Shown here: in pieces, positions 22,593 to 34,152 of the stretch
Layout: each line of letters begins with the position of its first letter
How positions within the stretch are numbered: the first letter of the stretch is position 1
The notes under the pieces: model-generated
Databases searched by the model: none
Seen by the model: the letters and a program-made list of their open reading frames with translations, nothing else
What the model was told of the DNA's origin: nothing
Source of the DNA: Platynereis dumerilii
Taxonomy: Eukaryota; Annelida; Polychaeta; Phyllodocida; Nereididae
Length of the DNA stretch: 64,000 nt
NCBI GenBank assembly: GCA_026936325.1
Contig: JAPTHN010000003.1
Span: 82,449,006-82,513,005 of the forward strand
Direction: 5' to 3'
Program-made: the position numbers and the translations under genes

Positions 22593-24220
22593 TAGAGAGC
22601 GTTCTAGTTAAAAAAATGTAACATCAAGGAAAAAGGTGGCCATTTTGAATTTCAATCCAAAGCTGATTGCAGTGTATCTTCAGATATTTTGGGTCGCAAT
22701 TGGTAAGGAATCCATTGTCTTGAAAGTAAAATGTACAAAAATATGCCATATAGAAGGTTTGAAGGGCAACCATTCATGCGTGCTATTCCAAAATATGTAC
22801 AGTGTTGGTAAATTTAAATGAAGGCAAATTAAATAATGACAAGCATAATTCCTATTCTCTGAACAGGCTGCCATGTTTAACATTGGCAGTGGAAAGTGTA
22901 AATTATGTATTTGTAGTACAACTTACAGTGATATTGGTGTGGCTACTGTCCTTTAGAGTTGATTGGGGCTAAGAGCCTTGATTGAGCGGTGTAGGCTACT
23001 TACAGGTAGGCCAATCATCTGCAAAAGTGCTGTACAAAATGGTGGCATATTAAAGGTTTAGGTGGTTGTATTTGTATTGCTCCTTCATCCCCTGGTGTGG
23101 GGAAATGTGGTTAGCCTTCTGCTGAATACAGCTCAGGGCAGTGACAGAGCAGCGCCCATGGACAGAGGACAGGGGAGAGGCCCCATGATTGGACCGGTGC
23201 CTTGATTGGACCATTTCATTTATAATATAACCATGAATCTTATGAGGCCCAGACATTCCTTCAGGGGTTGCTTTTCGATTATTTGGAAATGGTTATGCAT
23301 TATTGACTTGAGAATACTTCCACATTTGAAGTCCAAAAATCAAGTATAAAATGACAGTCTCTGATCTAACATGGGGGTGCAGTTTTAGACCCCCAGACCC
23401 AATCTGCTGGAGGAAAATCTTTCAAAATCTGTTTTAGCGAGTGGTGACCCTCAGCTTATAGTTTCCCAAAACGAAGAAGAAAAATGTATTTATCAATCAA
23501 ATATTAAAGCATTGATTTCAATTTTGCAAATGACAGTTATTTCCTTGATTGGACCACTTATGTGTCCTCAACTGGACCACAATACAATGTGTGGATTTGA
23601 CAATTGAAGCTTTATAACACATATTAAATCATACAAATTCGAAATTCTTGTCCAGGGTGAAGTCAAAACCCTTATGTAAGACTCACTCCCATGCTGATAT
23701 GTCCCCTACTGGCAGCTTTTGGAATAATATTGATGAATTTTTAAAAACTCAAAACCAGCATAATCGCTACTTTTATGGTGTCAAAAATTAATAATTTGAC
23801 ACGGAGAGTCAGGGACTGCTGTTTTAGAGTAATTTGGGATGATACAGGGTTTGAATTGCATAAGACATGATTTTTGCGGTATACCAATCAAGGCAAGTTG
23901 GTGGTCCTATCGAGGATACCAAGTCAGTGATCTGAGTATTTCAAGACTTTTTTTGACGATGGCCTAGTATCCATAAAAATCAAGTTTTTCCCGCAACATT
24001 GTAACTCAAACATGTATTTCAGCCTTTGTGGCTGGTTTTTAACATTTTGCCACTATTACATGCCTTTTGATTCCTGAGCCACTGAAGTAAGTCGGTCTGA
24101 TCGTGTGGACTGTCCCCTACAGGAAAATTGCCAAAGGTCTCCATGCCGTAGCACCCTCCAGTGTTGGTGATCGCCTAAGGATGATGATCGATGAGAAGAC
24201 TGAGTCTGGATCACATCCTA
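22593..24220. other. central region of the 7.28-kb transposon, noncoding
   Basis: No coding motif, tandem array or RNA gene is supported. Short open frames here have no recognisable content. Confidence 0.5.
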
Positions 24221-24224
24221 TTCA

Positions 24225-24400
24225 TTCAGCGATGGCCATGGTCTTTCAGTTGCCCCAGCATAGTACGCTGGGTACAAGACTACTCCATTTTATGTGCATG
24301 GGTTCGGACTAGATTGAGTTCCGGGATGAGATTTGAACCCACGCCCTCAGAGCCAATGGTTGCAAAAACAATCACTCTTAAACACTAGACTGTGGAGGAA
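24225..24400 (-). mobile_element. tRNA-derived SINE, second family
   Basis: On the - strand, CTAGTGTTTAAGAGTGATTG resembles an A-box region and GTGGGTTCAAATCTCATCCC carries a B box (GGTTCAAATCTC). GAGCCAATGG lies between them, as in a long-variable-arm tRNA-like head. A non-tRNA body follows toward lower coordinates (GGAGTAGTCTTGTACCCAGC). It is not a functional tRNA, because the acceptor ends do not pair. Confidence 0.65.
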
Positions 24401-25604
24401 CTAGAATGCTATGGACTTGTGTAAGTGCAATTTGAGAGAATGATCAGAAAGGCAAGGCCTCTGCAGGTTATTTGGGAACATTAATGCGGATCAAAGTAGG
24501 AAGAGTTGTTATTAACATAAGATTCATTTGATTTTAATCAATTTACTTGTTTAAAATTATCATTTGAAACATTTGCTGATCAATTAATTTGGGGGGGGGG
24601 GTTGCCCAAAAATGTTGCCAAAATTGCCACAAAAAATAAAAACTATCCGAAACTGCATGAGAAAATCAACTTCCCAGCCTCCCCCCAAACCCCCTGCCTC
24701 TTACGCATACCAGGTATTGTATTTGACATACTTTTTCTAAATCATGAGTCCGCGCCTAAGGTATACTGGACAATTTATTAGAACAGTAGTTTCACCAAGT
24801 TTGTTTTGGATTGTGGACATATGGAAGACATCATCTTCATCCTGGTTCAGTTCAAAGATTTGAAAAAAGATCCACAATAATTTTTGACCAAGTGCTTCTA
24901 GAAACAGTGTCACTCTTCTGCCCATTCCCTCAACAGCACTTTAGACTAAATGAGATAATGAGTTGCCAGGCCAGGAAGCGGTATAGCAGCAAGATGTGCT
25001 TCCAAATTTTTATAGTTATATATATTTGGTAGCAATAGATTCAAATTCGTAATTCAAATATTGTAAAATATCGTGAAAGCCATTCCATAATCAGTAAATC
25101 TATGCAATACGTAAATTATGAGTTTTTTGCGGGTTGTCATTTCAGTGGGCGAATGAGTGCTAACCATGCAGCTGCCAGCTGAAGGGTTCTGGGCCTTGAG
25201 TGAAGGACACTAAGAGGTCATGAAAATGTTAAATCAGCAGCCCCTTGTTTCAATCTCTCTTTTGGGCAAGTAAAAGATTCCTTGCATGTGGTAAATGCAT
25301 TACATATTGAGGACATCTGCTCCATTTCTTCCATTTCATTAATCAACCCTTGTAAGCACCCAGAAATGGGCTTATCATATCTATTATCTGACTTCGCAGA
25401 CCTCGGAGTAGGACCATGATTCCTCTGGGAGGTCCCGGGTACCTTGGAGAAGGATTCTTAGGCTTGCCTAAGGTACTGGAAGGCCCCTATTTTGTAGAAA
25501 AGCGCTTGGTCAATTTTGAACATGTTTGAGATGATAAGAAGTTGATCAGTTTCTTCAGTTCGAAATGACTGGTATAATCTTTTACTTAGCAGTCTGGCTG
25601 CTAC

Positions 25605-25790
25605 AGCTTTAGGTCAGTAGGTAGCACATTGGGTCGTGTGTTTGAAGCTGGCTCTAGCCGAGTCACCTGGGCTTGCGTCGGGCAGCCATATCAACCATCC
25701 TTCTTCTCACTGCTGTGTTATCCTCCTGTCCAAATTAGCCTGCCAAGTGAATAATCACAGGGAGGGCATCCATTGGCTGTTTCGGCCCTA
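25605..25790 (+). mobile_element. diverged tRNA-derived SINE, first family
   Basis: AGGTCAGTAGGTAGCACATT is a degenerate A-box region and GTGTTTGAAGCTGGCTC a worn B box. The body matches the other copies (GTCACCTGGGCTTGCGTCGG, then TCCTCCTGTCC and ATTAGCCTGCCAAGTG). It is the oldest-looking copy. Confidence 0.65.
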
Positions 25791-25994
25791 GGGAAAATGA
25801 GATTTTGGCACTAAATTTGCTGTCATATCTGAATGTTATGCAACTGTGGATTTTACTCCCAAGATAATATCTTGGATACACCGCCCAGGGTTTTCTTTGA
25901 TACTCCACTTTTACCAGATATATATATATATATGTTTGTATACCACTAGATGAGATTCACGTGCATATTACATTTTGTTGTTGACTCTCTCAAG

Positions 25995-27150
25995 TTTAGC
26001 AATTTATATTCGCTGTTTTTTCCAACATTTGAAGTCATTTTGATCTCTGTACCTACTGTCTTGGAGAGAACATTTTGGCCTTAAACATACCAAGCATACA
26101 TTATATTCTGTATGATTGCCATTTAAATCATATCTGATCCTCACTTTTTTCATTCTAACTCATCCCTCACCTAAACCAGTTTTACATAGACGTATTTCCC
26201 TTCACCAACAATATGACAGCCCATCATGGTCTCTGAGACTATTTAAATAATTAAACAACAGTTGGTTGCTATGGCAACAACAGTCATAACAATTACAGAT
26301 TTGAATTATATTTCTCATTGATTAAAATATAATATTTCCAGCCTTCTGCAGAGACCCGTTTGCCCTAAAACCCTGAAATACTGATCGTTGTGGTATTGGT
26401 GCACTTCGTTACCATGGAAACGCATTTTTTAAAATTAAACCGAAAATTCTAAATTCACTCAAATTAGTGTTCTGCCCCATGCACGAAATGACACCAAATT
26501 TGTTTGTTTAGATGAAATCAGCACTATTTGAAATCATGAGAATGAGATGAGAGGAACACCGTAACAAAAAGGTCCGAAAATTGCCTTATTTTGACATGAC
26601 ATCTTGTAACTGATGAGTTCATAACTTTGTCTCTATTCAAGTTTGGTGGTTCAAACTTTTCAAATATTTTTATCATCCCTTGAAGCTTAAATGCAAGAAA
26701 TAACAATTCTCTTGCTCAATAATTTCATGCATTACTGAAACTCTCACAAGGCATAAGTGGAAATCATAATGAGCCTTTTTATTAAATTTGTCGGCCATCT
26801 TGGATTTATGCTAATTAGCTACAAAAATTTACTTTTTTTTTCATTACATAATATCCAGCATATATAGTCTTAGCAAGACAAAATATTCATATTGATATAT
26901 GAAGTGAGATACACATATACTGTATGTGATTCATGTTCAAAGTCAGCTTAACCTGGTTTTTTCTGTAATATTGGCTGAAAAGTGAATTTTGACGTTGCCG
27001 TAGTTATGGCTGTTTTATAAAAAATTGTCCGAATAAATTTTTCTAAAAATTCATTTTTCAAAAACTAGATAAAATTTCCTACAAGAGCCGATGGAAAACT
27101 CTCGCGGGACTAAAAAGTCAAATAAAAGTGCTCTGGCTCCTGGACTAATC
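25995..27150. repeat. right internal inverted arm of the 7.28-kb transposon
   Basis: Inverted counterpart of 21432-22592. The reverse-strand open frame at 26524-26706 gives the same peptide as the left arm; the three base differences in the aligned stretch 21905-21925 are third-position and synonymous (Gln, Gly, Ile codons). Confidence 0.88.
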
Positions 27151-27521
27151 TACAGAAGGCACTGTAACAGTTAGACAGAAAATTTAAGCTACAAGAGCTT
27201 AAGTAGGAATCAGGTACTCCTGCAGAGAAAACCAGATTAAAATACCTTTTGTTGCTGGCAAGAAAACTCACTTTCTAGATGATTTTTTTAAATCTGACGT
27301 AACGCGGGACACAAAAAAATCACTTGTATTCCTGAGGTTTTTGATGGCTAGAAGCCTCATTTTGTGATAAAGTTAACTTTTTAAAACCTAATATGATATA
27401 GAAGAAGGCAGGTCTTCCAGTGGTGCATAATATTGCATAATAGATATTTGTAATGTGCATGTAATCATCATTTAAATGCAAAATTTCTGAAATTGTACGA
27501 CATTACGACATGTGACCATTT

Positions 27522-27725
27522 ATGAGCCCTTCTGCCCACTGTGTTGGGTATTCACCATTATCAAGTATGTGATTGAAAATTGCACAGAAAGGTGCTGTTA
27601 GCTCATCAGCTATATATTTATAGAATTCTCCAGTAATTCCATCTATGCCAGCAGCCTTGTTATTTTTAAGTCTCCTTAAACTTAAATACACTTCCTTTTC
27701 TGTGATATGAGTATTATTAAGTCAT
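27522..27725 (-). pseudogene. LINE reverse-transcriptase fragment, 5' part, displaced by a transposon
   Basis: The - strand encodes VYLSLRRLKNNKAAGIDGIT, then GEFYKYIADEL and QWAEGLI, the N-terminal RT block. The coding frame continues at 20231 as AFHKKGDYCNPDNYRK once one copy of the 4-bp ATTT duplication is counted. The 5' limit near 27725 is uncertain. Confidence 0.87.
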
Positions 27726-27952
27726 TCAAAAAACCGAATTTTTTAAAGTTCAATCTAACATGAGACTAATTTGTAGCGATGACTTATATTTGTCCCTGCA
27801 TTATAAATGACACCATCCTCCTACAGGCGTGAGGCGGTCACTCTCTCCGGTACCATGAGACGAGACTGTACGTCGAGGAGAGACCGCATCCCGACGAGAG
27901 ACCACCTCACTCCTGCAGAAGGGGCGCCCTCATGACGCAGGGACCACTGTAT
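27726..27952. other. GC-rich patch between LINE and satellite
   Basis: Bases 27825-27945 are clearly more GC-rich than everything around them (GGCGGTCACTCTCTCCGG, GACGAGAGACCACCTCAC, GGGGCGCCCTCATGACGCAG). They contain GAGAGACC-type repeated words. No frame, gene or known repeat is recognised. It joins the satellite directly at ACTGTATTTGAAAAGG. Confidence 0.55.
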
Positions 27953-28625
27953 TTGAAAAGGTTTCGTTTCAAGAGCCTGTGAATTTCATTAAATGGTGAA
28001 TTTCCATTGACAATATTACTGATCTATCTATTTGAAAAGGTTTCATTTCAAGAGCCTATGAATTTCATTAAATGGTGAATTTCCATTGACAATAATATTC
28101 CTGATCTACCTATTTGAAAAGGTTTTCGTCCCAATAGCCTCTGAATTTCATTAAATGGTGAATTTCCATTGACAATAATATTGCTGATATATCTATTTGA
28201 AAAGGTTTCGTCCCAATAGCCTGTGAATTTAATTAAATGGTGAATTTCCATTGACAATAATATCGCTGATCTATCTATATGAAAAGGGTTCATCCCAAGG
28301 GCCTGTGAATTTCATTAAATGGTGAATTTCAATTGACAATATTGCTGGTCTATCTATATGAAAAGGTTTCGTCCAAGGGCCTGTGAATTTCATTAAATGG
28401 TGAATTTCCATGGAAAGAAATATTGCTGATCTATCAATTTGAAAGGGTTTCGTCCCAAGAGCCTGTGAATTTCATAAGATAGAGAATTTCAATTGACAAT
28501 AATATAACTGATCTATCTATATGAAATGGTTTTGTCCTTTAGCGGTGAGTTTCAATTATTGCTGATCCATCTTCATGAAAAGGTGTCGTCCCAAGAATGT
28601 CATTAAATGGTGAATTTCCATTGAC
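27953..28625 (+). repeat. 82-bp satellite, second block (about 8 units)
   Basis: Same unit and orientation as 17170-19228, but more diverged, with a degraded end (28490-28625). It is most simply the other side of one array interrupted by the LINE. Confidence 0.93.
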
Positions 28626-28659
28626 ATTATGTTGATCGTTATATTTGAAACGGGGGGGG

Positions 28660-28860
28660 GGGAGGGTTCGACTTGTGGTAGCATGCTGGGCTGCCAATCG
28701 CTGGGTCCAGAGTTTGAATCCAGCTCTTGCCAGGTCACCTGGGCCTATGTTGGACGGCTGTTTGAATCATCCTTTGCCTCATTGCCATGTCCTCCTCCTG
28801 TCCTAATTAGCTTACCAAGTGCATAAATACAGGACATAAGGCCCCAACCATCCTCTATGT
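28660..28860 (+). mobile_element. tRNA-derived SINE, first family
   Basis: A-box region CTTGTGGTAGCATGCTGG, B box AGTTTGAATCC, then the shared body GTCACCTGGGCCTATGTTGG and CCTAATTAGCTTACCAAGTG, ending near GGCCCCAACCATCC. Same orientation as the other copies. Confidence 0.85.
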
Positions 28861-28929
28861 GAAAAGCCAAAGGCTTCGGCCTCTTGTTGCCCTTGTTCTA
28901 CTGTAAGCGTCTTTGTCTTCTTATCTGAT

Positions 28930-29260
28930 TTCACAGAAGACCAGGGCACTCCAGATGAATTTGCTTTGCAACCGCAATATCTGTCTGAGTGTTGATCATC
29001 TTGAAATATGCGGTGATGTTATACTCCTTGAAAATTCTCCTGAGTTGTTCCGACACCCCTTTAACATAAGGAAGGTCAACAGGATATTGCTACTTTGCCT
29101 AGAGGTGGTTATGCATCCTCGCTTCTTGTTGTTGTTGTTTTAAAACTTCTTTAATACTCATTGTGTCTGTTTCCGGAAAAAAACTGGTGCTGATGGTTCC
29201 TTCCTCTTTGGTCACTACACAAGTGTCGAGGAAAGCTGACTCCCTCTCTTTGCCATGTGC
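28930..29260 (-). mobile_element. degenerate Penelope-like element fragment
   Basis: The - strand encodes VDLPYVKGVSEQLRRIFKEY, then NITAYFKMINTQ, which matches the LPYVxGxSExLxRIxKxxxI region that Penelope-like reverse transcriptases carry after the RT core. Upstream on the same strand, FLDTCVVTKEEGTISTSFF matches the FLDxxVxxKExGxxSTS block of the same family. The two blocks are not in one clean frame and the copy is clearly dead. Its 5' limit is unknown. Confidence 0.68.
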
Positions 29261-30231
29261 GTGGTCCATTTTATGTTGCCATCTGTAGTAGAAATATTAT
29301 TGTGCAGATAGTTGGAAAAGTGTGTAGCATTGATGATCTTCATTGATGGTAAAAGTTTCATCAACATAATTGTCTCTTCCATGAGGAGGAGCGTGTTCTT
29401 TACTCAAAGTTCTCCATGTACAAGTTACATGCTATGGGAGAATACTTTGAATCTTTGCCAGCTCTCTTCAGTAGACACTTTACCAACTATTGTCAAGTAC
29501 TTAAGATCTTTTGACGTGTTACTTTGAAGGTGGCGGGAGATGAATTTTTCCAAAAGTAACCTCTTCTTGTTCGAACTTCGATGACTAAACTGTGTTGCGG
29601 TGTCCATCTTCTTCGGCTAAGGTGTTTCCGGTGAAATGGAATTGAGCTCAATTGGAATTGTATTGCTTCCATGGTCCTTAACTGAGGGAATTTCGTCATA
29701 CGATGTCATGTCAAAGACATGGCCAGATATCCCAAATTGGTGATATGCTCCAAGGATGAAGCTAAAGCTAAAGTGAAGTCTTGAACGCTTGCGAGACCTC
29801 CTCGAGCTTGGACAATGTGGCCAGTTCTTGGAAATAAGCCTCGACACTATTCTCATTTTTGAATTATCTGTAAAGCAGTCGTCCGAATGATTCAGCAAGG
29901 AGCTGCAGACCTTCCAAAGACCGGTTGTTGTGACCTCCTTTCAATACAGAATTTTGAATGACTGTGAGCCCAAAAACCCCGCCTTGCAACCAAGTCATAT
30001 CAGCGCCATTTCCTCCTACGACAACGTATTTTCCCGATACATCTCATAAGAGTTTTCACTCAGTGAAATGAGCCCATCACTGGGACTAAACTGGAGAAAT
30101 CCTCGCTTCGTGTCATTTGAATTTCCTCATGATGCAATATATAGGCAACTTCATCACTGTACATTGGTATTTCATTTTGAACTCAGGTTGTTGTGGTGCT
30201 ATTGATGTGAAATTCTTCTTCACTGAATACA
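29261..30231. other. unassigned sequence, possibly more of the Penelope-like copy
   Basis: Reverse-strand open frames at 29493-29699 and 29617-29898 are serine/arginine-rich and carry no motif I recognise. The region could be the upstream part of the decayed element. No host exon is supported. Confidence 0.35.
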
Positions 30232-30434
30232 CAGGGGGAGAATTGGTCTAGTGGCGGCATGCTCGACTGCCAATTGCTGGGTCCAGGGTTCAAATCCAGC
30301 TGTCGCCGGGTCACCTGGGCCTATGTCAGACGGCTGTTTCAATCATCGTTCGCCTCATTGCCGTGTCCTCTTTCTGTCCTAATTAGCCTCCCAAGTGCAC
30401 AAATACAGGATGTAAAGCCCCAATCATCCATCCA
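30232..30434 (+). mobile_element. tRNA-derived SINE, first family
   Basis: TTGGTCTAGTGGCGGCATGC (A-box region) and AGGGTTCAAATCC (B box), then the family body and a 3' tail CCCCAATCATCCATCCATC. Confidence 0.88.
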
Positions 30435-30579
30435 TCACTGAATACACTATAGAATCTGCCTTACCAGATATGGCAAAACTGCATGGTTTAAATGCCAGAA
30501 TTTTTACTGGGGTTGTTGCGCTCGTCCAAATTGAGTTACTGGCATTCCACTGTTGCATCATTTGCTGCTTAGGTAAGGG

Positions 30580-30780
30580 TGAGGGTTGGTCTAGTGGTAG
30601 CATGCTAGACGGCCAATCGCTGGGTGCAGGGTTCAAATCCAGCTCTTGTCGGGTCACTTGGGCCCATGTTGGATGTCTGTTTCAATCATCCTTCACCTCA
30701 TTGTGCCGTGTCCTCCTGCTCTCTCAATTAGCCTAACAAGTGCATAAATACAGGGTGTAAAGCCTCAATCATCCATCAAT
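30580..30780 (+). mobile_element. tRNA-derived SINE, first family
   Basis: The best-preserved head in the window: TTGGTCTAGTGGTAGCATGC, then CAGGGTTCAAATCC. Body and ATCC-type tail as in the copy at 30232. Confidence 0.9.
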
Positions 30781-30809
30781 GTTGCAGTGGTGCACGTGCA
30801 GTGCCGCCT

Positions 30810-32402
30810 TAAATAAGTGAAACGTGTGAAATTGTACCATTGCATCAATGCCAAACGTCTTCAACCAAACTGCGTGTGGAAGCATGAATTCTCATTCGAG
30901 GTCAAGAAAACATATTGGGTCATAAAAGCCGATATTTGTAATGAGTGGGATGATAATGGCTGCCAATTTTCTTTTCTGTAATTGGAGTTAGGTATAGGGC
31001 AAAATCTTTGTTAAGTAAGTGAAACACAGGCCCATTCCCCGGGGGGGGGGGGGGGGTACTCAGCCGAATTTTGATACGGATGTGCGGCACGCGTTCTGAA
31101 ATTCGTACCCTATGGTCAGGTTTTCAGAGCCGAATTGCATACCCTATGGTCAGGTTATTATAAAGGCCCTATAGCCTATTTTATTGATATTAAAGATAAA
31201 AAGTCATCAGAAAAGGTGTGAAAACTGAATTGCAATTAAGAATGACACTTAAAGTTGAATCCCACACTTGGCAAGAAATCTAAAATCCATGAGATATTCA
31301 TGAAACTTTGCGAAAATGTTCTTCAAAAAGAAAGCTTTCCGAGGACAACTTAAAAAAAAATAGGTGGCCTATCCAACATAATTTTCGAACTATGATCTTT
31401 TCAAAATCTTATGTCATTACATTAAAACATACAGTAAAATACTAAAAAAGAGTGGGATTTATAATGAAAAGCAGCGTCACTTGAACAATATCCATGAGAT
31501 ATTTATGAAAAATTAAAGGAATATAGCTGAAAACAACTTTATTGAAAAACAAGTCTTTGAAGGGGGGTTACCAATGTTTTTGAGAGTTACATGGTGTACA
31601 ATATGAGAAAATTGTGAAAAACAGTTCAACAAAAATAAGTCCCCGTTAAGATAAACTTGAATATCTCAAAGATTCCTTCTCCGATTTGTATGAAAGTTGA
31701 AGTGGATTATAGGCCTGTATATCGACCAAAAATGTGTGCATTTACAGTTTGGTGCCATTATTCCTGACTGAGCCAGCAGCGTTCGAGTGAGCCTGCCCCT
31801 GTTTTCAATAATCTGTGGCTTTTCCAATGCATATGAACAATTTGACCAAGCACGGGAGCCACCAGCTGGGGTATTTTTGTTGAACTGTGGAGTACAATAG
31901 GTGGAGCAGCTGTATTCTGTGGGATTCAACTTTAACTCTTGAAAGTTCCATGCAAATTAGACATTGTATGATTGCAATTTCAAAGGCAAAAACCACTGTG
32001 TGATGGCCAATTGAGAAGTGTACCCTATGGCCAGGCTCTCCTGGCCTCAAAAAATGACTCTATGGTCAGGAAATCCTCTTTAAAACCCTATCTTTTGAGC
32101 GGCATATAGGCAGTATGACTTCAGTGTGAGTGCCCCCCCCCCCGGGGCCCATGCATGCAATGTTATTTCAATGGGAAGGGTGGTTCACTTACTTATCAAA
32201 GACTTTGACCCATACCTAACTCTGACTACAGCAAAGAAAATTAGCAGCCATTGTTATCCCACATGCCTCACATAATATTATTGCTTTTATGGCCCGAAAT
32301 GTTTCCTTCTCATCAGATGTTAATTCATGATTCCACAAGCTTTTGGGTTAAGGATGTTAAACATTGATGTAATGGCACAGTAGCACGCGTTTCACTTACT
32401 TA
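30810..32402. mobile_element. long-TIR element (AAGTAAGTGAAAC ends) carrying a nested MITE
   Basis: TAAATAAGTGAAACGTGTG at the left is inverted at the right as CACGCGTTTCACTTACTTA. Arms of about 225-250 bp (30810-31035 and 32150-32402) align over most of their length, including GTTAGGTATAGGG versus CCCATACCTAAC. AAGTAAGTGAAAC recurs inside each arm near the centre. A separate element, 31036-32149, sits in the loop. Confidence 0.72.
31036..32149. mobile_element. nested G-run MITE with repeated ACCCTATGGTCAGG
   Basis: The left end is CCCC plus a long G run, then GTACTCAGCC. The right end is GAGTG plus a long C run, then GGGG. Inside, CCCTATGGTCAGG, CCTATGGCCAGG or CTCTATGGTCAGG occurs four times near the ends. 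CCCAT lies next to both ends and may be a target duplication. The element is noncoding. Confidence 0.65.
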
Positions 32403-33193
32403 GATTAGCAGCACTGTAGTACATAAAGTTGTTCTGCAATGCTGTACATGGTATGAAGGTCCTCTGCATGGGGCAAAAATCGTAAAAAAGTGTCCGAGAT
32501 TCTCTCACAAAATTCGGCAAAATGCAGACATACTATGAAATGAGGGAAATAACCATTTGAAGATAAATCAAACCCCAGCCAGCCTCGATATAGCCCAATA
32601 AGGTGCTGCAGACACATAAAACACACACTCACAAAATAAATTCTGAGTATACAATTTCATGATTTTCACCCTAGAGGAGCTACATGTGACAAGGTCATCC
32701 CTTGTCACGGTCATATCATGCAGTCCTATATATATATAATGATATATTGATAAGAAGTATTATTCTTTAGTAATTATAGTTCATCTCTTTGTGAAGAGAT
32801 AACAATAGATGATATGACGGAGATAAGAACACATTTGAATGACCTATTAATTCTTCGTTGATGTCATCTGAACTGCCAAAATGTCTGTTTGAGAATAGTG
32901 AGTGCCTTAAAGTATTCATTTGTTGTGTCGTTTTGACACATTATTTTCTCCCAAATTTTTTTGTGACTCTGTGCCATTATTTCTGACGAAATGTTTCGCT
33001 TTTAATCATAGACCTTCTGAATGTGATGAAGCAGACCTACTTGTAAATGATTCTGTGAAAATTTAATTCAGCTGCTTCAAAAAGAAAGGTGGACCTGCCA
33101 ACAAATTTGGTCAGAACTTTCTGAACACCTCTCATAAGTATTGATACAATCTGGTGCTGGTGTCAAACAATGTTGTTTTTTATTTTTAAGTTA
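32403..33193. other. noncoding spacer
   Basis: AT-rich, no exon, RNA or array supported. Confidence 0.5.
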
Positions 33194-33595
33194 GGGACCA
33201 TTCAGAATTTATGACTGGGGGGGGTGTGAGTTTTGCCCAAGGGGCTACTAACTTTTCACACATGTCTCAAGGGGGGTTTTAATTTTTGACAACAGATCCA
33301 AGGGGGGGTAAGAAATTTTAACAAAACAAAGATGTCATAAACTCAGTTTATACGCGCTTTTTTCCACGGAAAAGTCCGCGAATTTGTATGCGTGACTGTC
33401 CAAGGCTACTTGTATAACAGTTTATATATGGGAATATTGCTTTATGTCAAGGGGGGAGGGTACTAAAAATACGCATGAAACCTAGGGGTGGGGTACTAAA
33501 AATCCGCATGCAACTCAAGGGGGGGGGGGTATCAATTTTTGACGGGAAGTTCTGGCAAAACTCCCACCGCCCAGTCATAAATTCTGAACGGTCCC
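33194..33595. mobile_element. MITE with TTA target duplication, PIF/Harbinger-like
   Basis: GGGACCATTCAGAATTTATG at the left pairs with CATAAATTCTGAACGGTCCC at the right, with one mismatch. TTA flanks both sides (33191-33193 and 33596-33598), the 3-bp duplication typical of PIF/Harbinger. The interior has several runs of GGGGGG and ACTAAAAAT-type repeats and is noncoding. Confidence 0.8.
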
Positions 33596-33792
33596 TTATA
33601 AATACCCAATCACTAGTAGTCAGTCAATTGCTGCTCATCACATCACTTCTTCACTGTATTCTATTTCAAGAGGCTCTACATGGCGAAGACGGAGTGCTGC
33701 TCTCGTAAACAATGTGAATTTAGCAGCAATAAACGCTCTGAATCCAAAGTACAGCTTGTATTTAAAAACTGTATATATATCCGCTTCACAGT

Positions 33793-34152
33793 CTGTCACT
33801 TTGATATAGAAAAAATGAGGACTAGTTCACTGTGAGGAATGCACTTTGAGACTCATGATAGCCGATGAAGTGTCATCTTCTCTACTTTCAACATGGGAAA
33901 CATAGAGGCTGTTTGATTAGTCATGATCAAGAGAAGGCCATTTGACTTGTCATAGCTGATTTTATAGTGAAAATCAGATTCATAATCCTTTCATTTGGCT
34001 GTAACCAGCAAGTGGGATACATGTACGTCTCCTTAGATCAAATTAACATTGAAAGTATTGGGTATGATCATAACAAATCATCAGCATGATGACACACGAA
34101 GTGCCATTTTCAAAGTGCAACAGTACACTCTTTTTCTATATCAAAGTGACAG
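33793..34152. mobile_element. 360-bp MITE with CTGTCACTTTGATATAG ends
   Basis: CTGTCACTTTGATATAGAAA is inverted at the right end as TTTCTATATCAAAGTGACAG. GCACTTTGA and GCCATTTT-type words also mirror. No clear target duplication. Confidence 0.7.

Larger units (their letters stand above)
20236..27517. mobile_element. 7.28-kb DNA transposon with ATTT target duplication, inserted in a LINE
   Basis: The ends are imperfect 28-bp inverted repeats, GGTCACGTGTC..GTCGTACAATTT on the left and the same with four mismatches inverted on the right. Both are flanked by ATTT (20232-20235 and 27518-27521), and counting one copy keeps the LINE frame, so the boundary is exact. Inside are two inverted arms of about 1.15 kb (21432-22592 and 25995-27150). 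Their centre of about 3.4 kb holds two SINEs. No transposase frame is recognised. A 60-codon open frame occurs in both arms. Confidence 0.85.

Noticed and set aside
24225-24400. Functional tRNA gene (also at 28660, 30232 and 30580)
   Set aside because: A and B boxes are present, but the acceptor stem does not pair and a non-tRNA body and tail follow, as in SINEs.
31036-32149. G and C runs as assembly gaps or sequencing error
   Set aside because: The runs sit at mirrored ends of an element with matching inner sequence, so they are part of it, although their exact lengths are unreliable.
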